64,000 nucleotides of DNA from Seramator thermalis (GTDB lineage Bacteria; Bacteroidota; Bacteroidia; Bacteroidales; Dysgonomonadaceae). The stretch is taken from contig NZ_RXHS01000007.1 of the NCBI RefSeq assembly GCF_004138125.1, positions 124,001 to 188,000 of the forward strand, in the 5' to 3' direction. The notes under the pieces are model-generated. The model was not told the origin of the DNA. It searched no databases and was given only the letters and a program-made list of their open reading frames with translations. Below are positions 17,425 through 29,500 of the stretch, in pieces; position 1 is the first letter of the stretch, and each line of letters starts with the position of its first letter. The translations under genes and the position numbers were made by a program.

Positions 17425-18888
17425 ATGGCTAATGCAGAAATTTTAAATCTGAAACCGCAACGTGTTTGGGCTCATTTTTATGAACTCACCCAAATTCCCC
17501 GACCTACCGGTCATATGAAAGAGGTTACCCAATTCATTGCCGATTTTGGCAAATCTCTCGATCTGGAAACTGAACAGGATAAAGTTGGCAATGTGCTTAT
17601 CCGCAAACCTGCAGCCAAAGGTTTCGAATCGAAACAAACCGTGATTTTGCAGTCGCATCTCGATATGGTTCCACAAAAAAATTCGGATATCAAGCATGAC
17701 TTTACCAAAGATCCGATCGAAACGTATGTAGATGGTGATAAAGTAAAAGCGCGTTCCACAACTTTGGGAGCCGATAACGGCATCGGTGTGGCAATGATGA
17801 TGGCTGTTCTTGAAGATAATACGTTGAACCATCCTGCTATTGAAGCTCTTTTTACGGTTGACGAAGAAGTGGGAATGAATGGTGCTTTCGGTTTGCAAAA
17901 GGGGGTGTTGAAAGGTACGCTTATGCTCAATCTCGACACGGAAGAAGAAGGAGAATTGTGCGTTGGATGCGCCGGAGGAACCGATGTCAACGTAACATTC
18001 CGCTACAAGGAAGATGTCGAAATAGATAAAGGTGACGTAGCTTTTAAGATTAGTCTTCGCGGGTTGAAAGGCGGACATTCCGGTACGCAAATTCACTTGG
18101 GCCGAGCTAATGCCAACAAGCTGATGAATCGTTTCTTGAAAGATATTGTTCGCAACTACGAAGCTCGTTTGGCCGGCATTCAAGGCGGAACGCTCCGAAA
18201 CGCTATTCCACGCGAATCATTTGCTATTATCACTATTCCCGAACAATTATCCGACGATTTGATGGATTTGGTGCAGGAATACGAAGATTTGTTCAACGAA
18301 GAGTTTGCCGGTATCGAACAAGGAATTACGTTTGAAGCCGAAAAAACCGAATTGCCAAAATCATTAATTCCTTCCGAAATTCAGGATGATCTCATCAATG
18401 CTGTCGAAGGTTGCCCCAACGGCGTAATCAGCATGTTGGCTGATTTTCCGGGTGTGGTGGAAAGTTCGCTTAATCTGGCCATTGTTGAATCGTCGAAAGG
18501 TAAAATCGAAGTCAAACTGCTTGTTCGCAGTTCTTCCGAAAGTCGCAAGGAATGGGTTTGCTCGTCCGTCGAGAGCGTTTTCCTGTTGGCCGGAGCCAAA
18601 GTGGAATTCGATGGTGCATATCCGGGCTGGCAGCCTAATGCTTCATCGGAGTTGCTGCTTACAATGGAAAAGGTGTATATGGACAAATTCGGGAAACGGC
18701 CATCGGTTGTTGTCGTTCATGCAGGATTGGAGTGTGGAATCATTCAATCGAATGTAGATCATCCGCTCGATATCGTTTCCTTTGGACCGACTATCATCGG
18801 AGCTCATTCTCCCGACGAATATGTGGAGATAGAAAGTGTTTCAAACACGTATGATTATTTGATTTCTGTTCTCGAGGAAATAGGGTAG
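17425..18888 (+). CDS. pepD: Aminoacyl-histidine dipeptidase (Xaa-His dipeptidase)
   Basis: This M20-family metallopeptidase of 487 residues splits dipeptides such as carnosine. Metal-binding and catalytic motifs are visible as LQSHLDMVPQ near residue 75, TLGADNGIGVAM near 112, TVDEEVGMNGAFGL near 144 and NLDTEEEG near 169. The length fits the PepD family (about 485). It follows the membrane protein gene by 7 bases and ends before a perfect 14-bp inverted repeat. Confidence 0.94.
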   Translation: MANAEILNLKPQRVWAHFYELTQIPRPTGHMKEVTQFIADFGKSLDLETEQDKVGNVLIRKPAAKGFESKQTVILQSHLDMVPQKNSDIKHDFTKDPIETYVDGDKVKARSTTLGADNGIGVAMMMAVLEDNTLNHPAIEALFTVDEEVGMNGAFGLQKGVLKGTLMLNLDTEEEGELCVGCAGGTDVNVTFRYKEDVEIDKGDVAFKISLRGLKGGHSGTQIHLGRANANKLMNRFLKDIVRNYEARLAGIQGGTLRNAIPRESFAIITIPEQLSDDLMDLVQEYEDLFNEEFAGIEQGITFEAEKTELPKSLIPSEIQDDLINAVEGCPNGVISMLADFPGVVESSLNLAIVESSKGKIEVKLLVRSSSESRKEWVCSSVESVFLLAGAKVEFDGAYPGWQPNASSELLLTMEKVYMDKFGKRPSVVVVHAGLECGIIQSNVDHPLDIVSFGPTIIGAHSPDEYVEIESVSNTYDYLISVLEEIG

Positions 18889-18923
18889 ATTTTTATCGGT
18901 TTATCGCAAATAAAATTTCTTTT

Positions 18924-18955
18924 CATTTCCGGTGATTTTTTAATCACCGGAAATG
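18924..18955 (+). terminator. Perfect 14-bp inverted repeat after pepD
   Basis: Arms at 18924-18937 and 18942-18955 are perfect complements with a TTTT loop. No T-run follows on the plus strand, so it is an imperfect terminator, or a stabilising or pausing hairpin for the pepD transcript. Confidence 0.55.
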
Positions 18956-18992
18956 TCACAACAAAAGCCTTCGTTTTTTATCTTAAAAACTT

Positions 18993-19208
18993 ATGAAGCA
19001 GAGTGTTCGCAGCAAATTATTTCTGGTTGTACCTCTAATTATTTTTATTTATATCGCCACTATGGCTATCATCAGCTATCCTCGTTACAGTCAGTCGGGG
19101 AAAATGGAGGAGTTTTATTTTGTCATCGTAACTTCGTTGATGGTATGTGTGCTCTTGTTTTTTGTCTTGAGAAAAAGACAGAAATTGCGAGAGCGAAGAC
19201 GGAAGTAG
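18993..19208 (+). CDS. Small two-helix membrane protein, 71 residues
   Basis: The peptide has a short basic N-terminus, a hydrophobic segment at about residues 9-28, a short loop with a YSQSGKMEE stretch, a second helix at about 41-58, and a strongly basic tail ending RKRQKLRERRRK. The pattern is that of a small inner membrane protein with both ends in the cytoplasm, but I recognise no family. It lies about 100 bases after pepD, behind the 14-bp inverted repeat, on the same strand. Coding potential is plausible but not proven. Confidence 0.5.
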   Translation: MKQSVRSKLFLVVPLIIFIYIATMAIISYPRYSQSGKMEEFYFVIVTSLMVCVLLFFVLRKRQKLRERRRK

Positions 19209-19307
19209 TCATTTCTTTTTTCAATAGTATGTTCCCACTTCAAAAGGGAAAATGTTAGACTTTCCCGACAACAAAACAGGAAGGGGTATATTTCGATTAT
19301 GCATCTA

Positions 19308-20171
19308 TTATACATCTATTCCGAGTGCATTTTTGAGTAGAAATCCGATTACGAAAGAAAAGGCGGCAACACCCAGACTGATTGATGTCATTTCCCAAAA
19401 GCGAGATTTAAAATCTAAATCTTTCGCTGTGGCGATGTAGTAATTGAACAGATAAATGATGAGTACCACCGTCGCAATTGTTATTGCCAAAGCCTGTAGT
19501 TTATTAGTCAACAGTAAAAAGGGTAAGATCAGCAGTATTACGGTAATGAGATATGCTACTCCGGTATAAACAGCCGATTTACGTGCAGTAACATCTCCTT
19601 TTGCTTTTGACGAAAGATAATCGGAGGCAGCCATAGAGAGTGCCGCTGAAATTCCGGTTACAAGTCCTGCCAACGAGATGATTTTTGTACTTCCGAGGGC
19701 TAGCGTAAATCCTGCAAGCGAGCCGGTAAGTTCAACCAGCGCATCGTTTAGTCCCAATACCATCGAACCGACATACTGCAGCCGTTCCTCGTTGAGCATA
19801 CTCAAGACTTGTTGTTCGTGGCTTTTTTCTTCTTCCGAAAAAAGTTTAGTTTCCGGATAAAATTCCGACAAAGTGTCATAAAGCTTCGAACCGGTTCCTT
19901 CTCGTTTTTCCATTTGTTTCAGCACGAACGACAAACCCAATATTTTTACCAGAAATGTCGTCATCCAGATTCGTTTTTTGTCGGGACCGACGTCTATTCC
20001 GGTTTTGGCCTTCCAGAAATTGTAGTGACCCTTCTCCTGATCGCCTATTTTGCGTAATATTTTCGCATTATCGGTATCTTTACAATTTTGAGCAAGTTTG
20101 TAATAAATGTAGTGCTCGGTTATTTCGGTACGTTGGGCCTCGATCGCTAATCGTTTAATTTTCTCTTCCAT
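19308..20171 (-). CDS. Rubrerythrin-VIT1 fusion, metal transporter of the CCC1/VIT family
   Basis: The 287-residue protein joins an N-terminal ferritin-like four-helix segment (residues about 1-125; E16, E47 with H50, and further E/H pairs as in ITEHYIYY and GDQEKGHYNFW) to a C-terminal VIT1 domain with five membrane helices starting at VGSMVLGLNDALVELTGSLAGF. This arrangement matches the MbfA-like iron/manganese exporters, where the ferritin-like part senses or binds the metal. A role in metal detoxification fits the nearby peroxide-defence genes gpx and ohrR. Confidence 0.85.
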   Translation of the reverse strand: MEEKIKRLAIEAQRTEITEHYIYYKLAQNCKDTDNAKILRKIGDQEKGHYNFWKAKTGIDVGPDKKRIWMTTFLVKILGLSFVLKQMEKREGTGSKLYDTLSEFYPETKLFSEEEKSHEQQVLSMLNEERLQYVGSMVLGLNDALVELTGSLAGFTLALGSTKIISLAGLVTGISAALSMAASDYLSSKAKGDVTARKSAVYTGVAYLITVILLILPFLLLTNKLQALAITIATVVLIIYLFNYYIATAKDLDFKSRFWEMTSISLGVAAFSFVIGFLLKNALGIDV

Positions 20172-20208
20172 TGTCGAGTTTTATTCTGCTTTAATTACTT
20201 TCAAAAAT

Positions 20209-20670
20209 TTATGGCTGAACTTGGCCTTCAGTTTTCAATAATTCCATCAGATCCTTTATTTGATATTTCAATCGTTTTAACTCCTCTATTTTCTCTTCGT
20301 CTTGATCGATGTGTAATCTTTTTAGTAAATTGTACGGTATTTGCGCAGCTTCCTTTTGCATAGCTTTTCCCTTTTCCGATAATCCGATCATCATTTTTCG
20401 TTGGTCTTTCGAGGATGGTGAGCGTATGATCAACCCTTGTTGTTCCATTCTCTTCAACAGCGGGGTTATGGTATTGGTGTTGAGGATAAGTTTTTCGCCA
20501 ATTTTAATTACCGATAAATTTTCTTCTTCCCATAATACCATCAACACCAAATATTGCGGATAGGTGATTCCCAAAGTGTCCAAATCCTTCTGATAGGCCC
20601 TGATGATGAGTCTCGAAGCCGCATAAAAAGGGAAGCAGATCTGATTTTCAAGTTTTAGTTGTTCATACAT
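20209..20670 (-). CDS. ohrR: MarR/OhrR-type peroxide-sensing repressor
   Basis: The 153-residue protein has a winged-helix DNA-binding region (LSVIKIGEKLILNTNTITPLL, then the wing RSPSSKDQRKMMIGLSEKG). The N-terminal LENQICFPFYAASR closely resembles the OhrR sequence around its reactive Cys, so Cys12 is expected to sense organic peroxide. It follows the glutathione peroxidase gene by 38 bases on the same strand. Two palindromes upstream of gpx are the likely operators, so the pair would be autoregulated. The symbol is by resemblance only. Confidence 0.82.
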   Translation of the reverse strand: MYEQLKLENQICFPFYAASRLIIRAYQKDLDTLGITYPQYLVLMVLWEEENLSVIKIGEKLILNTNTITPLLKRMEQQGLIIRSPSSKDQRKMMIGLSEKGKAMQKEAAQIPYNLLKRLHIDQDEEKIEELKRLKYQIKDLMELLKTEGQVQP

Positions 20671-20708
20671 TTTGCAAATATAAGAATATTCTATTCCGTT
20701 ATGGATAA

Positions 20709-21188
20709 TTATAACAGTTTCTCGATATGTTTCCTGATTTCTTCAGGTTTCACGAAAGGTGCAAATCGTTTGACGGGTTTCCCGTTTCTGTCTATTAAGA
20801 ATTTTGTGAAATTCCATTTTATGTTGCTGTTAGGGAATCCTTTTAGTTCTTTTTTCAGATATTTGAAAATGGGATGCGCATTGTTGCCGTTTACTTCTAT
20901 TTTCGAGAACATAGGAAAAGTGACGCCATAGTTGACTAAACATCCTTCGCTAATTTCTTTTTCTGTTCCGGGTTCTTGATGGCCGAACTGGTTGCACGGA
21001 AAGCCCAGTATTACCAATCCTCTGTCCTTGTATTCTCTATAAAGTTTTTCGAGACCCTCATACTGTGGCGTTAGGCCGCATTTGCTGGCTGTGTTTACTA
21101 TCAGCACAACTTTCCCTTTGTAGCTGTCCATTCCAATCTCTTTGCCTTGCAATGAGATTGCTTTCATATCATAAAATTTCGATTCCAT
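20709..21188 (-). CDS. Glutathione peroxidase family protein
   Basis: This 159-residue thiol peroxidase has Cys37 in [13 protein letters not shown], the second motif [13 protein letters not shown], and KWNFTKFLI for the catalytic Trp-Asn. The enzyme is probably thioredoxin-dependent, as in most bacteria without glutathione. The start at 21188 gives the family-typical N-terminus; a frame open to 21257 would run over the operators. It forms an operon with the ohrR-like gene. Confidence 0.92.
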   Translation of the reverse strand: MESKFYDMKAISLQGKEIGMDSYKGKVVLIVNTASKCGLTPQYEGLEKLYREYKDRGLVILGFPCNQFGHQEPGTEKEISEGCLVNYGVTFPMFSKIEVNGNNAHPIFKYLKKELKGFPNSNIKWNFTKFLIDRNGKPVKRFAPFVKPEEIRKHIEKLL

Positions 21189-21214
21189 ATAAATTTTGTT
21201 TTTTACGTTTTTAA

Positions 21215-21232
21215 TGTATCGTTCGCGATACA
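21215..21232 (-). promoter_or_regulatory. Operator palindrome 1 of gpx-ohrR
   Basis: TGTATCG and CGATACA flank TTCG. It shares the core TATCGTTCRCGATA with the second site, 31 bp away centre to centre. Confidence 0.6.
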
Positions 21233-21238
21233 AATATA
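21231..21238 (-). promoter_or_regulatory. Candidate -7 element of gpx-ohrR
   Basis: On the minus strand TATATTTG matches TAnnTTTG. It sits between the two palindromes and touches the first, which suits repression. Confidence 0.5.
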
Positions 21239-21241
21239 ATG

Positions 21242-21267
21242 TAAATATATCGTTCACGATATATTTA
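21242..21267 (-). promoter_or_regulatory. Operator palindrome 2 of gpx-ohrR
   Basis: Perfect 11-bp arms around TTCA, with the same TATCGTTCRCGATA core as site 1. Confidence 0.65.
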
Positions 21268-21508
21268 GTTGGAAATATTATAGTTTTTCGTGAAAGATTA
21301 AATATTTTTTCATTTAAATGTGCTGATGTTTTCCCTTCGATAGGTTACTTGAAAAGTAATGCGGATCCGGATGCAAAGGTTGACAATTTATTGAATCTGA
21401 ATCGCATCAAAAACATACGTGCAATCGTGAGAATGTGTTTTTGAAATAAATTGAAAAATTCAAACGCTCGTAGATTTTTGCATATGAATTCACAAGAAAG
21501 ACTATGGT

Positions 21509-21552
21509 CGTATTTGCGCCGTATTTGCGTCGTACTTGGTTCGAATCAAGTC
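21509..21552. repeat. Degenerate 11-bp tandem repeat, four units
   Basis: Units CGTATTTGCGC, CGTATTTGCGT, CGTACTTGGTT and CGAATCAAGTC follow one another at exactly 11 bp. The region lies between the end of pyrG and the gpx promoter. The same period and words recur at 33886-33929 and 63942-64000. Confidence 0.6.
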
Positions 21553-21582
21553 CATGCGATCATGGCATCCTATTGTTTTGAT

Positions 21583-23256
<1,674 letters not shown>

Positions 23257-24921
23257 CTAAAAACCGTCGATATGTACATCTTTTACGGAACGGCCCGAGG
23301 GGTCAGCATTATTTTTGAAAGCAGCATCCCATTCGAGGGCAACAGATGTGCTGCATGCAACGGAGGCTTCTGAAGGGACGCATCGTGCCGCACTGTCCGA
23401 GGGGAAGAGTTCGCTATAGATGGAACGATACACGTATTCCTCTTTGGTCATTGGCGGATTGATGGGAAAACGATATTGTACGTTTTCCATTTGTTCGTCC
23501 GAAACTTTCTCGTTGGCTATAGCTTTGAGAGAATCGATCCAGCTATAGCCGACTCCATCGGAAAATTGTTCTTTTTGTCGCCAGGCAATTTCTTTGGGCA
23601 GATAATCCTGAAAAGCTTCACGTAGAATATGTTTCTCTATTTTGCCGTTGCATGCCATCTTATCGCGAGGGTTGAGGCGCATGGCAACATCCAGAAATTC
23701 CTTGTCGAGAAAAGGTACGCGTCCTTCCACACCCCATGCTGCAAGCGACTTGTTGGCACGCAGACAATCGTAGAGATGCAGCTTGCCGAGTTTACGCACT
23801 GTTTCTTCGTGAAACTCTCGTGCATTTGGCGCTTTGTGAAAGTAGAGATAGCCTCCAAAAATTTCGTCGGCGCCTTCGCCTGAAAGTACCATTTTTACGC
23901 CCATCGATTTGATATAACGTGCCAACAGATACATGGGAGTGCTGGCCCGTACGGTGGTAACATCGTAGGTTTCGATGTGGTAAATGACATCGCGAATAGC
24001 GTCGAGCCCTTCCTGTACGGTGTAATGAATTTCGTGATGAATGGAACCGATGTGTTCGGCCACCTTGCGCGCAGCAGCCAAGTCGGGTGATCCTTCAAGT
24101 CCAATAGCAAACGAATGAAGGCGAGGCCACCAAGCTTCTTCTTTGTTGCCACTTTCGATGCGTCGTGCAGCAAATTTTTTTGCAACAGCGGAAATGATAG
24201 AGCTGTCCAATCCTCCGGAAAGGAGGACTCCGTAGGGTACGTCGGACATCAGCTGACGTTCTACGGCATCTTCGAGAGCTTTACGAAGCGTTTCAACGTT
24301 GGAGGTATTGTCCTTCACATTGTCATATTCCATCCAGTCCCGATGATACCATTGTGTGGGTTGACTGTCACAACTGTAGAAATACTGTCCGGGTAAAAAT
24401 TCTTCGATTTTGTTGCAATAGCCCTCAAGCGCTTTCAACTCCGAAGCCACGTAGTAGGCTCCATCTTTGTCCCATCCCTGATAGAGGGGAATAATGCCGA
24501 TGTGGTCGCGTCCGATCAGAAAGCGATTGTTTTCGATGTCATAGAGAGCAAAGGCAAAAATTCCATTGAGATCCTCAAGAAAGTTCGGTCCCTTTTCGCG
24601 ATAGAGTGCGAGGATGACTTCGCAGTCCGATTGGGTGAGGAATTCGTACTTCCCTTCGAAATGTTTGCGTATTTCGCGATGATTGTATATTTCGCCATTT
24701 ACTGCCAGCACCAATTTTCTATCCTTGCTATAGAGTGGTTGTCCTCCCGATTCTGGATCTACGATTGAGAGGCGTTCGTGAGCCATAATGGCTTTATCGT
24801 TCGAAAAAATTCCCGACCAGTCCGGCCCGCGATGACGGATGGTTTTCGACATTTTGAGGATTTGCGGACGCAATGATTCTTCCGGCCGTTTTATATTGAA
24901 GGTACAGACTATTCCACACAT
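23257..24921 (-). CDS. asnB: Asparagine synthase B, glutamine-hydrolysing
   Basis: This 554-residue enzyme makes asparagine from aspartate, ATP and glutamine. Cys2 in MCGIV is the amidotransferase nucleophile, and the PP-loop SGGLDSSIIS lies near residue 235. The glutaminase domain spans about residues 2-190 and the synthetase domain the rest, as in E. coli AsnB. It follows gltD by 49 bases. Although AsnB homologues serve as cyclases in lasso clusters, the intact glutaminase domain and the setting point to primary metabolism. Confidence 0.96.
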   Translation of the reverse strand: MCGIVCTFNIKRPEESLRPQILKMSKTIRHRGPDWSGIFSNDKAIMAHERLSIVDPESGGQPLYSKDRKLVLAVNGEIYNHREIRKHFEGKYEFLTQSDCEVILALYREKGPNFLEDLNGIFAFALYDIENNRFLIGRDHIGIIPLYQGWDKDGAYYVASELKALEGYCNKIEEFLPGQYFYSCDSQPTQWYHRDWMEYDNVKDNTSNVETLRKALEDAVERQLMSDVPYGVLLSGGLDSSIISAVAKKFAARRIESGNKEEAWWPRLHSFAIGLEGSPDLAAARKVAEHIGSIHHEIHYTVQEGLDAIRDVIYHIETYDVTTVRASTPMYLLARYIKSMGVKMVLSGEGADEIFGGYLYFHKAPNAREFHEETVRKLGKLHLYDCLRANKSLAAWGVEGRVPFLDKEFLDVAMRLNPRDKMACNGKIEKHILREAFQDYLPKEIAWRQKEQFSDGVGYSWIDSLKAIANEKVSDEQMENVQYRFPINPPMTKEEYVYRSIYSELFPSDSAARCVPSEASVACSTSVALEWDAAFKNNADPSGRSVKDVHIDGF

Positions 24922-24970
24922 AAGAAAGTAGTTTTTGTTTGAATATTTTATAAACCGAGATTGAAGAAAA

Positions 24971-26392
24971 TCATTCTTTCATCAGAAATTGATGAATGCC
25001 TTCGGCAACTTTCCGCCCCGAGGCAATGGCTCGTACCACCAAACTTGCGCCGGAGGCGGCGTCACCGGCAGCAAAAACTTTATCGACGCTGCTGCGATTT
25101 TTCGAGTCGATGGCAACGTTTCCTCTTCCGTCATATTTTACACCCAGCTCTTCAAGCAAGCCTTCGTGCACGGGATGAACGAATCCTAAAGCCAGAAACA
25201 CGATATCTGCCCTTATTGTACGAGTTTTGCCGGTTGACAACATTTGCATCCGTCCATTTTCGTCCTTTTTCCATTCAACTTCTTCCACCACAACCTCTTT
25301 TACCATGCCTTCTTCTCCTCTAAATTCGAGCGTATTGAGCGACCAGTATCTTTCGCAGCCTTCTTCATGAGAGCTCGATGTCTTCAAAACATTTGGATAG
25401 AAGGGCCACGGCGTGTCCGGATTTTTGCCGACCGGAGGTTGGGGCATGATTTCGATCTGAGTAACTTTTTTTGCTCCCTGACGTATGGAGGTTCCCACAC
25501 AGTCCGATCCCGTATCGCCACCTCCAATCACCAATACATACTTGTCTTTTGCAGTAATTGTTTCCGGATTCGTTATCTCATCGCCCATGATTTTCCGGTT
25601 TTGTTGCGAAAGGAAATCCATGGCGAAGTAAATCCCTTTCAGTTCCCGCCCCTTCGGATTAATGTCGCGTGGATGTCCTGCGCCAATGGCAATGCACACT
25701 GCCTCAAATTGGTCGATTATTTCATTTCCCGATATGGTTTTTCCGATTTCTACATCAGGCTTAAAGATGATACCTTCTTCTTCCAACAATGACAGACGTC
25801 GATCGATAATGTTTTTATTCAGTTTGAAATTGGGGATACCATAACGCATCAATCCCCCGATTCGGTGATCTTTTTCGAAAACGGTTACCCAATGGCCTTT
25901 CTTATTGAGTTGATCGGCGGCGGCCAAGCCTGCCGGCCCCGATCCAATTACGGCTACCTTTCGTCCTGTTCTGTATTTAGGCGGATTTGCCTTAATCATT
26001 CCTTCGTTGAAAGCTACTTCGGTAACGGCTGCTTCGTTTTCGCGAATGGTTACCGGTGCATCATGCAGATTGAGTACGCAAGCTTTTTCGCAAGGTGCAG
26101 GACAAACTCTTCCGGTGAAATCGGGGAAATTGTTTGTTTGGTGGAGCACATCGATGGCTTTTTTCCACTCGTTTTTGTAGATCAGGTCTTGCCATTCGGG
26201 CATAATATTCCCCAGCGGACAGCCCCAGTGACAAAAAGGTATGCCGCAGTCCATACAGCGCGATGCCTGCAACTTTCGGTCTTCGCGATTGAGTGTTTGT
26301 TCTACTTCGCCGAAGTCGTATATTCTTTCATAGACGGGACGATAGCCCGCTTCTTTGCGAGGAATCGTCTTGAATGCCTTAGGATTTCCCAT
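24971..26392 (-). CDS. gltD: Glutamate synthase small subunit
   Basis: The 473-residue subunit feeds electrons from NADPH to the large subunit. N-terminal cysteines CMDCGIPFCHWGCP and CPAPCEKAC hold iron-sulfur clusters. The FAD motif GSGPAGLAAADQL follows near residue 150, and the NADPH motif GGGDTGSDCVG near 293. The C-terminal FAD contact is AAGDAASGASLVVRAI. It lies 199 bases downstream of gltB. Confidence 0.95.
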   Translation of the reverse strand: MGNPKAFKTIPRKEAGYRPVYERIYDFGEVEQTLNREDRKLQASRCMDCGIPFCHWGCPLGNIMPEWQDLIYKNEWKKAIDVLHQTNNFPDFTGRVCPAPCEKACVLNLHDAPVTIRENEAAVTEVAFNEGMIKANPPKYRTGRKVAVIGSGPAGLAAADQLNKKGHWVTVFEKDHRIGGLMRYGIPNFKLNKNIIDRRLSLLEEEGIIFKPDVEIGKTISGNEIIDQFEAVCIAIGAGHPRDINPKGRELKGIYFAMDFLSQQNRKIMGDEITNPETITAKDKYVLVIGGGDTGSDCVGTSIRQGAKKVTQIEIMPQPPVGKNPDTPWPFYPNVLKTSSSHEEGCERYWSLNTLEFRGEEGMVKEVVVEEVEWKKDENGRMQMLSTGKTRTIRADIVFLALGFVHPVHEGLLEELGVKYDGRGNVAIDSKNRSSVDKVFAAGDAASGASLVVRAIASGRKVAEGIHQFLMKE

Positions 26393-26591
26393 TTTTTGTT
26401 GAATTTATATCTTGATTGCGCCAATGGCTGTAGTTTTAACCAGTCTATCGGCCTTATCGAGAATTGTTTATTTTTATTTTCTATCGGATAATTATCGATG
26501 AGATTTCTTTCTACTATTCTCGAAAGCATGATTTCTATTTTATAATAGTGAATGCTGCAATCACGAGAATCGTTGGATGTCAATCGATTTC

Positions 26592-29500
26592 TTAATAATC
26601 TCTTTCAACTGTTGCTATTTTTTTGTTGAGTTCCATCATTCGCTCTTCCTGCAACACTTTCTTGTATTCGATAGGAATTACTTTGATGAATTTTTCTACG
26701 TATTCGTCCCAATTGTCGAGAATTTTTTTGGCCAATGGACTACCGGTGTAGCGGTGATGCTTTTGGATGAGCGATTTCAATTCTTTGTTGTCGGCCATTT
26801 CTTCGATGAGCGAAAGTTCCACCATCTGCATGTTGCAATAGTAGTCGAAATCGCCCTCTTCGTCAAGCACATAGGCAATGCCTCCACTCATGCCCGCAGC
26901 AAAGTTTCGTCCGGTACGGCCAAGCACAACCGTCCGGCCGCCGGTCATATATTCGCAGCAATGATCACCGGCTCCTTCCACAACGGCTATGGCTCCCGAA
27001 TTGCGTACGCAAAAACGTTCGCCTACAACGCCGTTGATAAATACTTCTCCACTTGTTGCCCCGTAAAGCAGGGTGTTGCCGCAAATAATGTTTTCTTCGG
27101 GCTTAAATCGGCTGCCCATAGGGGGTGCGACAATGATGCGTCCACCGGAAAGACCTTTTCCCAAATAATCGTTGGAGTCGCCGTAAAGTCGGAAGGTAAC
27201 GCCTTTTGCTAAAAAAGCGCCAAAACTTTGTCCGGCCGACCCGTTGAAGATGGCGGTGATGGTGTCGTCGGGCAATCCGTCGTTGCCATACCGAAGGGCG
27301 ATTTCGCCTGATAACATGGCTCCTGTGGCACGATCGGTGTTTCTGATTGGTGAAACAATGCTGACCGGTTGCTTGAATTCGATGGCTGATATCGATTGAC
27401 GGATGAGATTGCGATCAAGAACGTCATCTATTTTGTGCTGTTGCGGGGTCGTTTTCCGAATGGAAACTTTGGTCGCTTCCTCCGGGAAAAACATAATGCG
27501 CGACAAATCGATTTTTTCGGATTTCTCCGATTCAGGATAATGACGGCGCACGAGCAGGTCCGAACGTCCAATAATTTCGTCCAACGAACGAAAGCCTAAT
27601 TCGGCCAAATGTTCGCGTACATTTTGTGCCATAAAACGGAAGAAATTAACCAGATATTCATAGCGTCCTACAAATTTCTTACGAAGTTCTTCATCTTGTG
27701 TGGCAACACCTACCGGACAGGTATTCATGTGGCATTTGCGCATCATCACACATCCGAGCACAATGAGCGCACTTGTCGCAAAACCGTATTCTTCGGCTCC
27801 CAACATGGCGGCGATAACTATGTCGCGGCCCGTTTTCAGTTGACCGTCGGTTTGCAATTTCACAACACTGCGCAGATTGTTGATGACCAATGTCTGTTGT
27901 GTTTCGGCAAGGCCTATTTCGAGAGGAAGTCCGGCATGTTTGATGGAACTGGCAGGGCTGGCACCGGTTCCGCCTTCCGAACCACTGATTACAATCAAAT
28001 CGGCTTTTGCTTTTGCCACACCGGCAGCAATAGTTCCGACGCCACTTTCCGAAACGAGTTTTACACTGATTACGGCTCGCGGATTTACATTCTTTAAATC
28101 GAAAATGAGTTGTGCCAAATCTTCGATTGAATAGATATCGTGATGAGGTGGAGGAGAAATGAGCGAGATGCCCGGAATGGAGTGCCGTGTTTTTGCAATG
28201 ATTTTGTCCACTTTATAGCCCGGTAATTGTCCTCCTTCACCCGGTTTCGCGCCTTGTGCAATTTTAATTTGCAATTCGTCGGCATTGACGAGATATTCTG
28301 TTGTGACGCCGAATCTGCCAGACGCAATTTGTTTGATGGCGCTTCGGGTACTTAATCCGTCGGCACGTGGTTTGAAACGTTCAGGGTCTTCTCCCCCTTC
28401 CCCCGTATTACTGCGTCCGCCGATGATGTTCATGGCCTTCGCCATTGCTTCGTGAGCTTCGATGCTGATCGATCCATAGGACATGGCGCCTGTGCAAAAT
28501 CTCTTCATGATGTTTTCTATTGGCTCCACTTCCGAGATGTCGATAGGGTTGCGTTTATAGCCGAGCAAATCGCGTATGAAAGCAGGGGAAGATTTTTCGT
28601 CCGACAGGCGCGTAAATTCTTTGAATTTGCCATAATCGTTTGTTCGGGTCGATATTTGTAGTAAAGCTATGGTTTCGGGATTCCAAGCGTGATAAACGCC
28701 GTCAATGCGATAGGCATAAAACCCCAAATTTTTGAGAACGAGAGGTTCGTTGTTAAGTGCAAAAGCTCTATTATAAGGTTCCAGCACTTCCCGAGCAATA
28801 TCCGAAAGATCGATTCCTTCTATTTTGGAAGAAATATCTCTAAAGTATTTGTTCAGGACTTCCGAAGAAATGCCGAGAGCTTCAAAAATGTGAGCCCCAC
28901 GATAACTTCGCAAAGTGGAATTACCCATTTTGGAAAGGACCTTTAGCAATCCCTTGTTGACTGCATGAATATAGTTCTGCTTTGCCGATTTGAAATCCAT
29001 AGGAAGTTCACCCGATTTTACTTTGTCGCTCAAAAGGGCAAATACCAGATAAGGATTAATGGCATTTGCTCCAAATCCGAATAAAAGGGCAAAGTGCATT
29101 ACCTCACGTGGTTCGGCACTCTCGACAACAATATCGATTTGCATGCGCTTGCGCTTTTCTACCAGATAAAGGTGAACGGCCGATGTGGCCAGGAGCGACG
29201 GGATCGGCGCATGATTGGCATCAACGCCTCGATCGCTAAGAACAATGTAGTTTTTGCCTTCATCTACAGCTTTTTCAACGGCAACGCAAAGTTCATCAAT
29301 GGCCTTGCGAAGTCCTTCTTCTCCTTTTTTGGGATCGAAAAGCATGGGCAGTATGGCCGTTTGAAAACCTTTGTATCGCAGGTTCGAAAGAATGTCGAAA
29401 TGGGTATTGGTCAGAATTGGGCTTTTTATCTTGACTATTTTAGAGAGTTCGGGTATATTCCCCAATAGATTTTGATGGATGGCTCCGATATAACCGGTAA

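Noticed and set aside
23257-24921. AsnB as the missing lasso cyclase
   Set aside because: It has an intact N-terminal Cys2 glutaminase domain, lies 11 kb away next to gltBD and pyrG, and fits primary asparagine synthesis.
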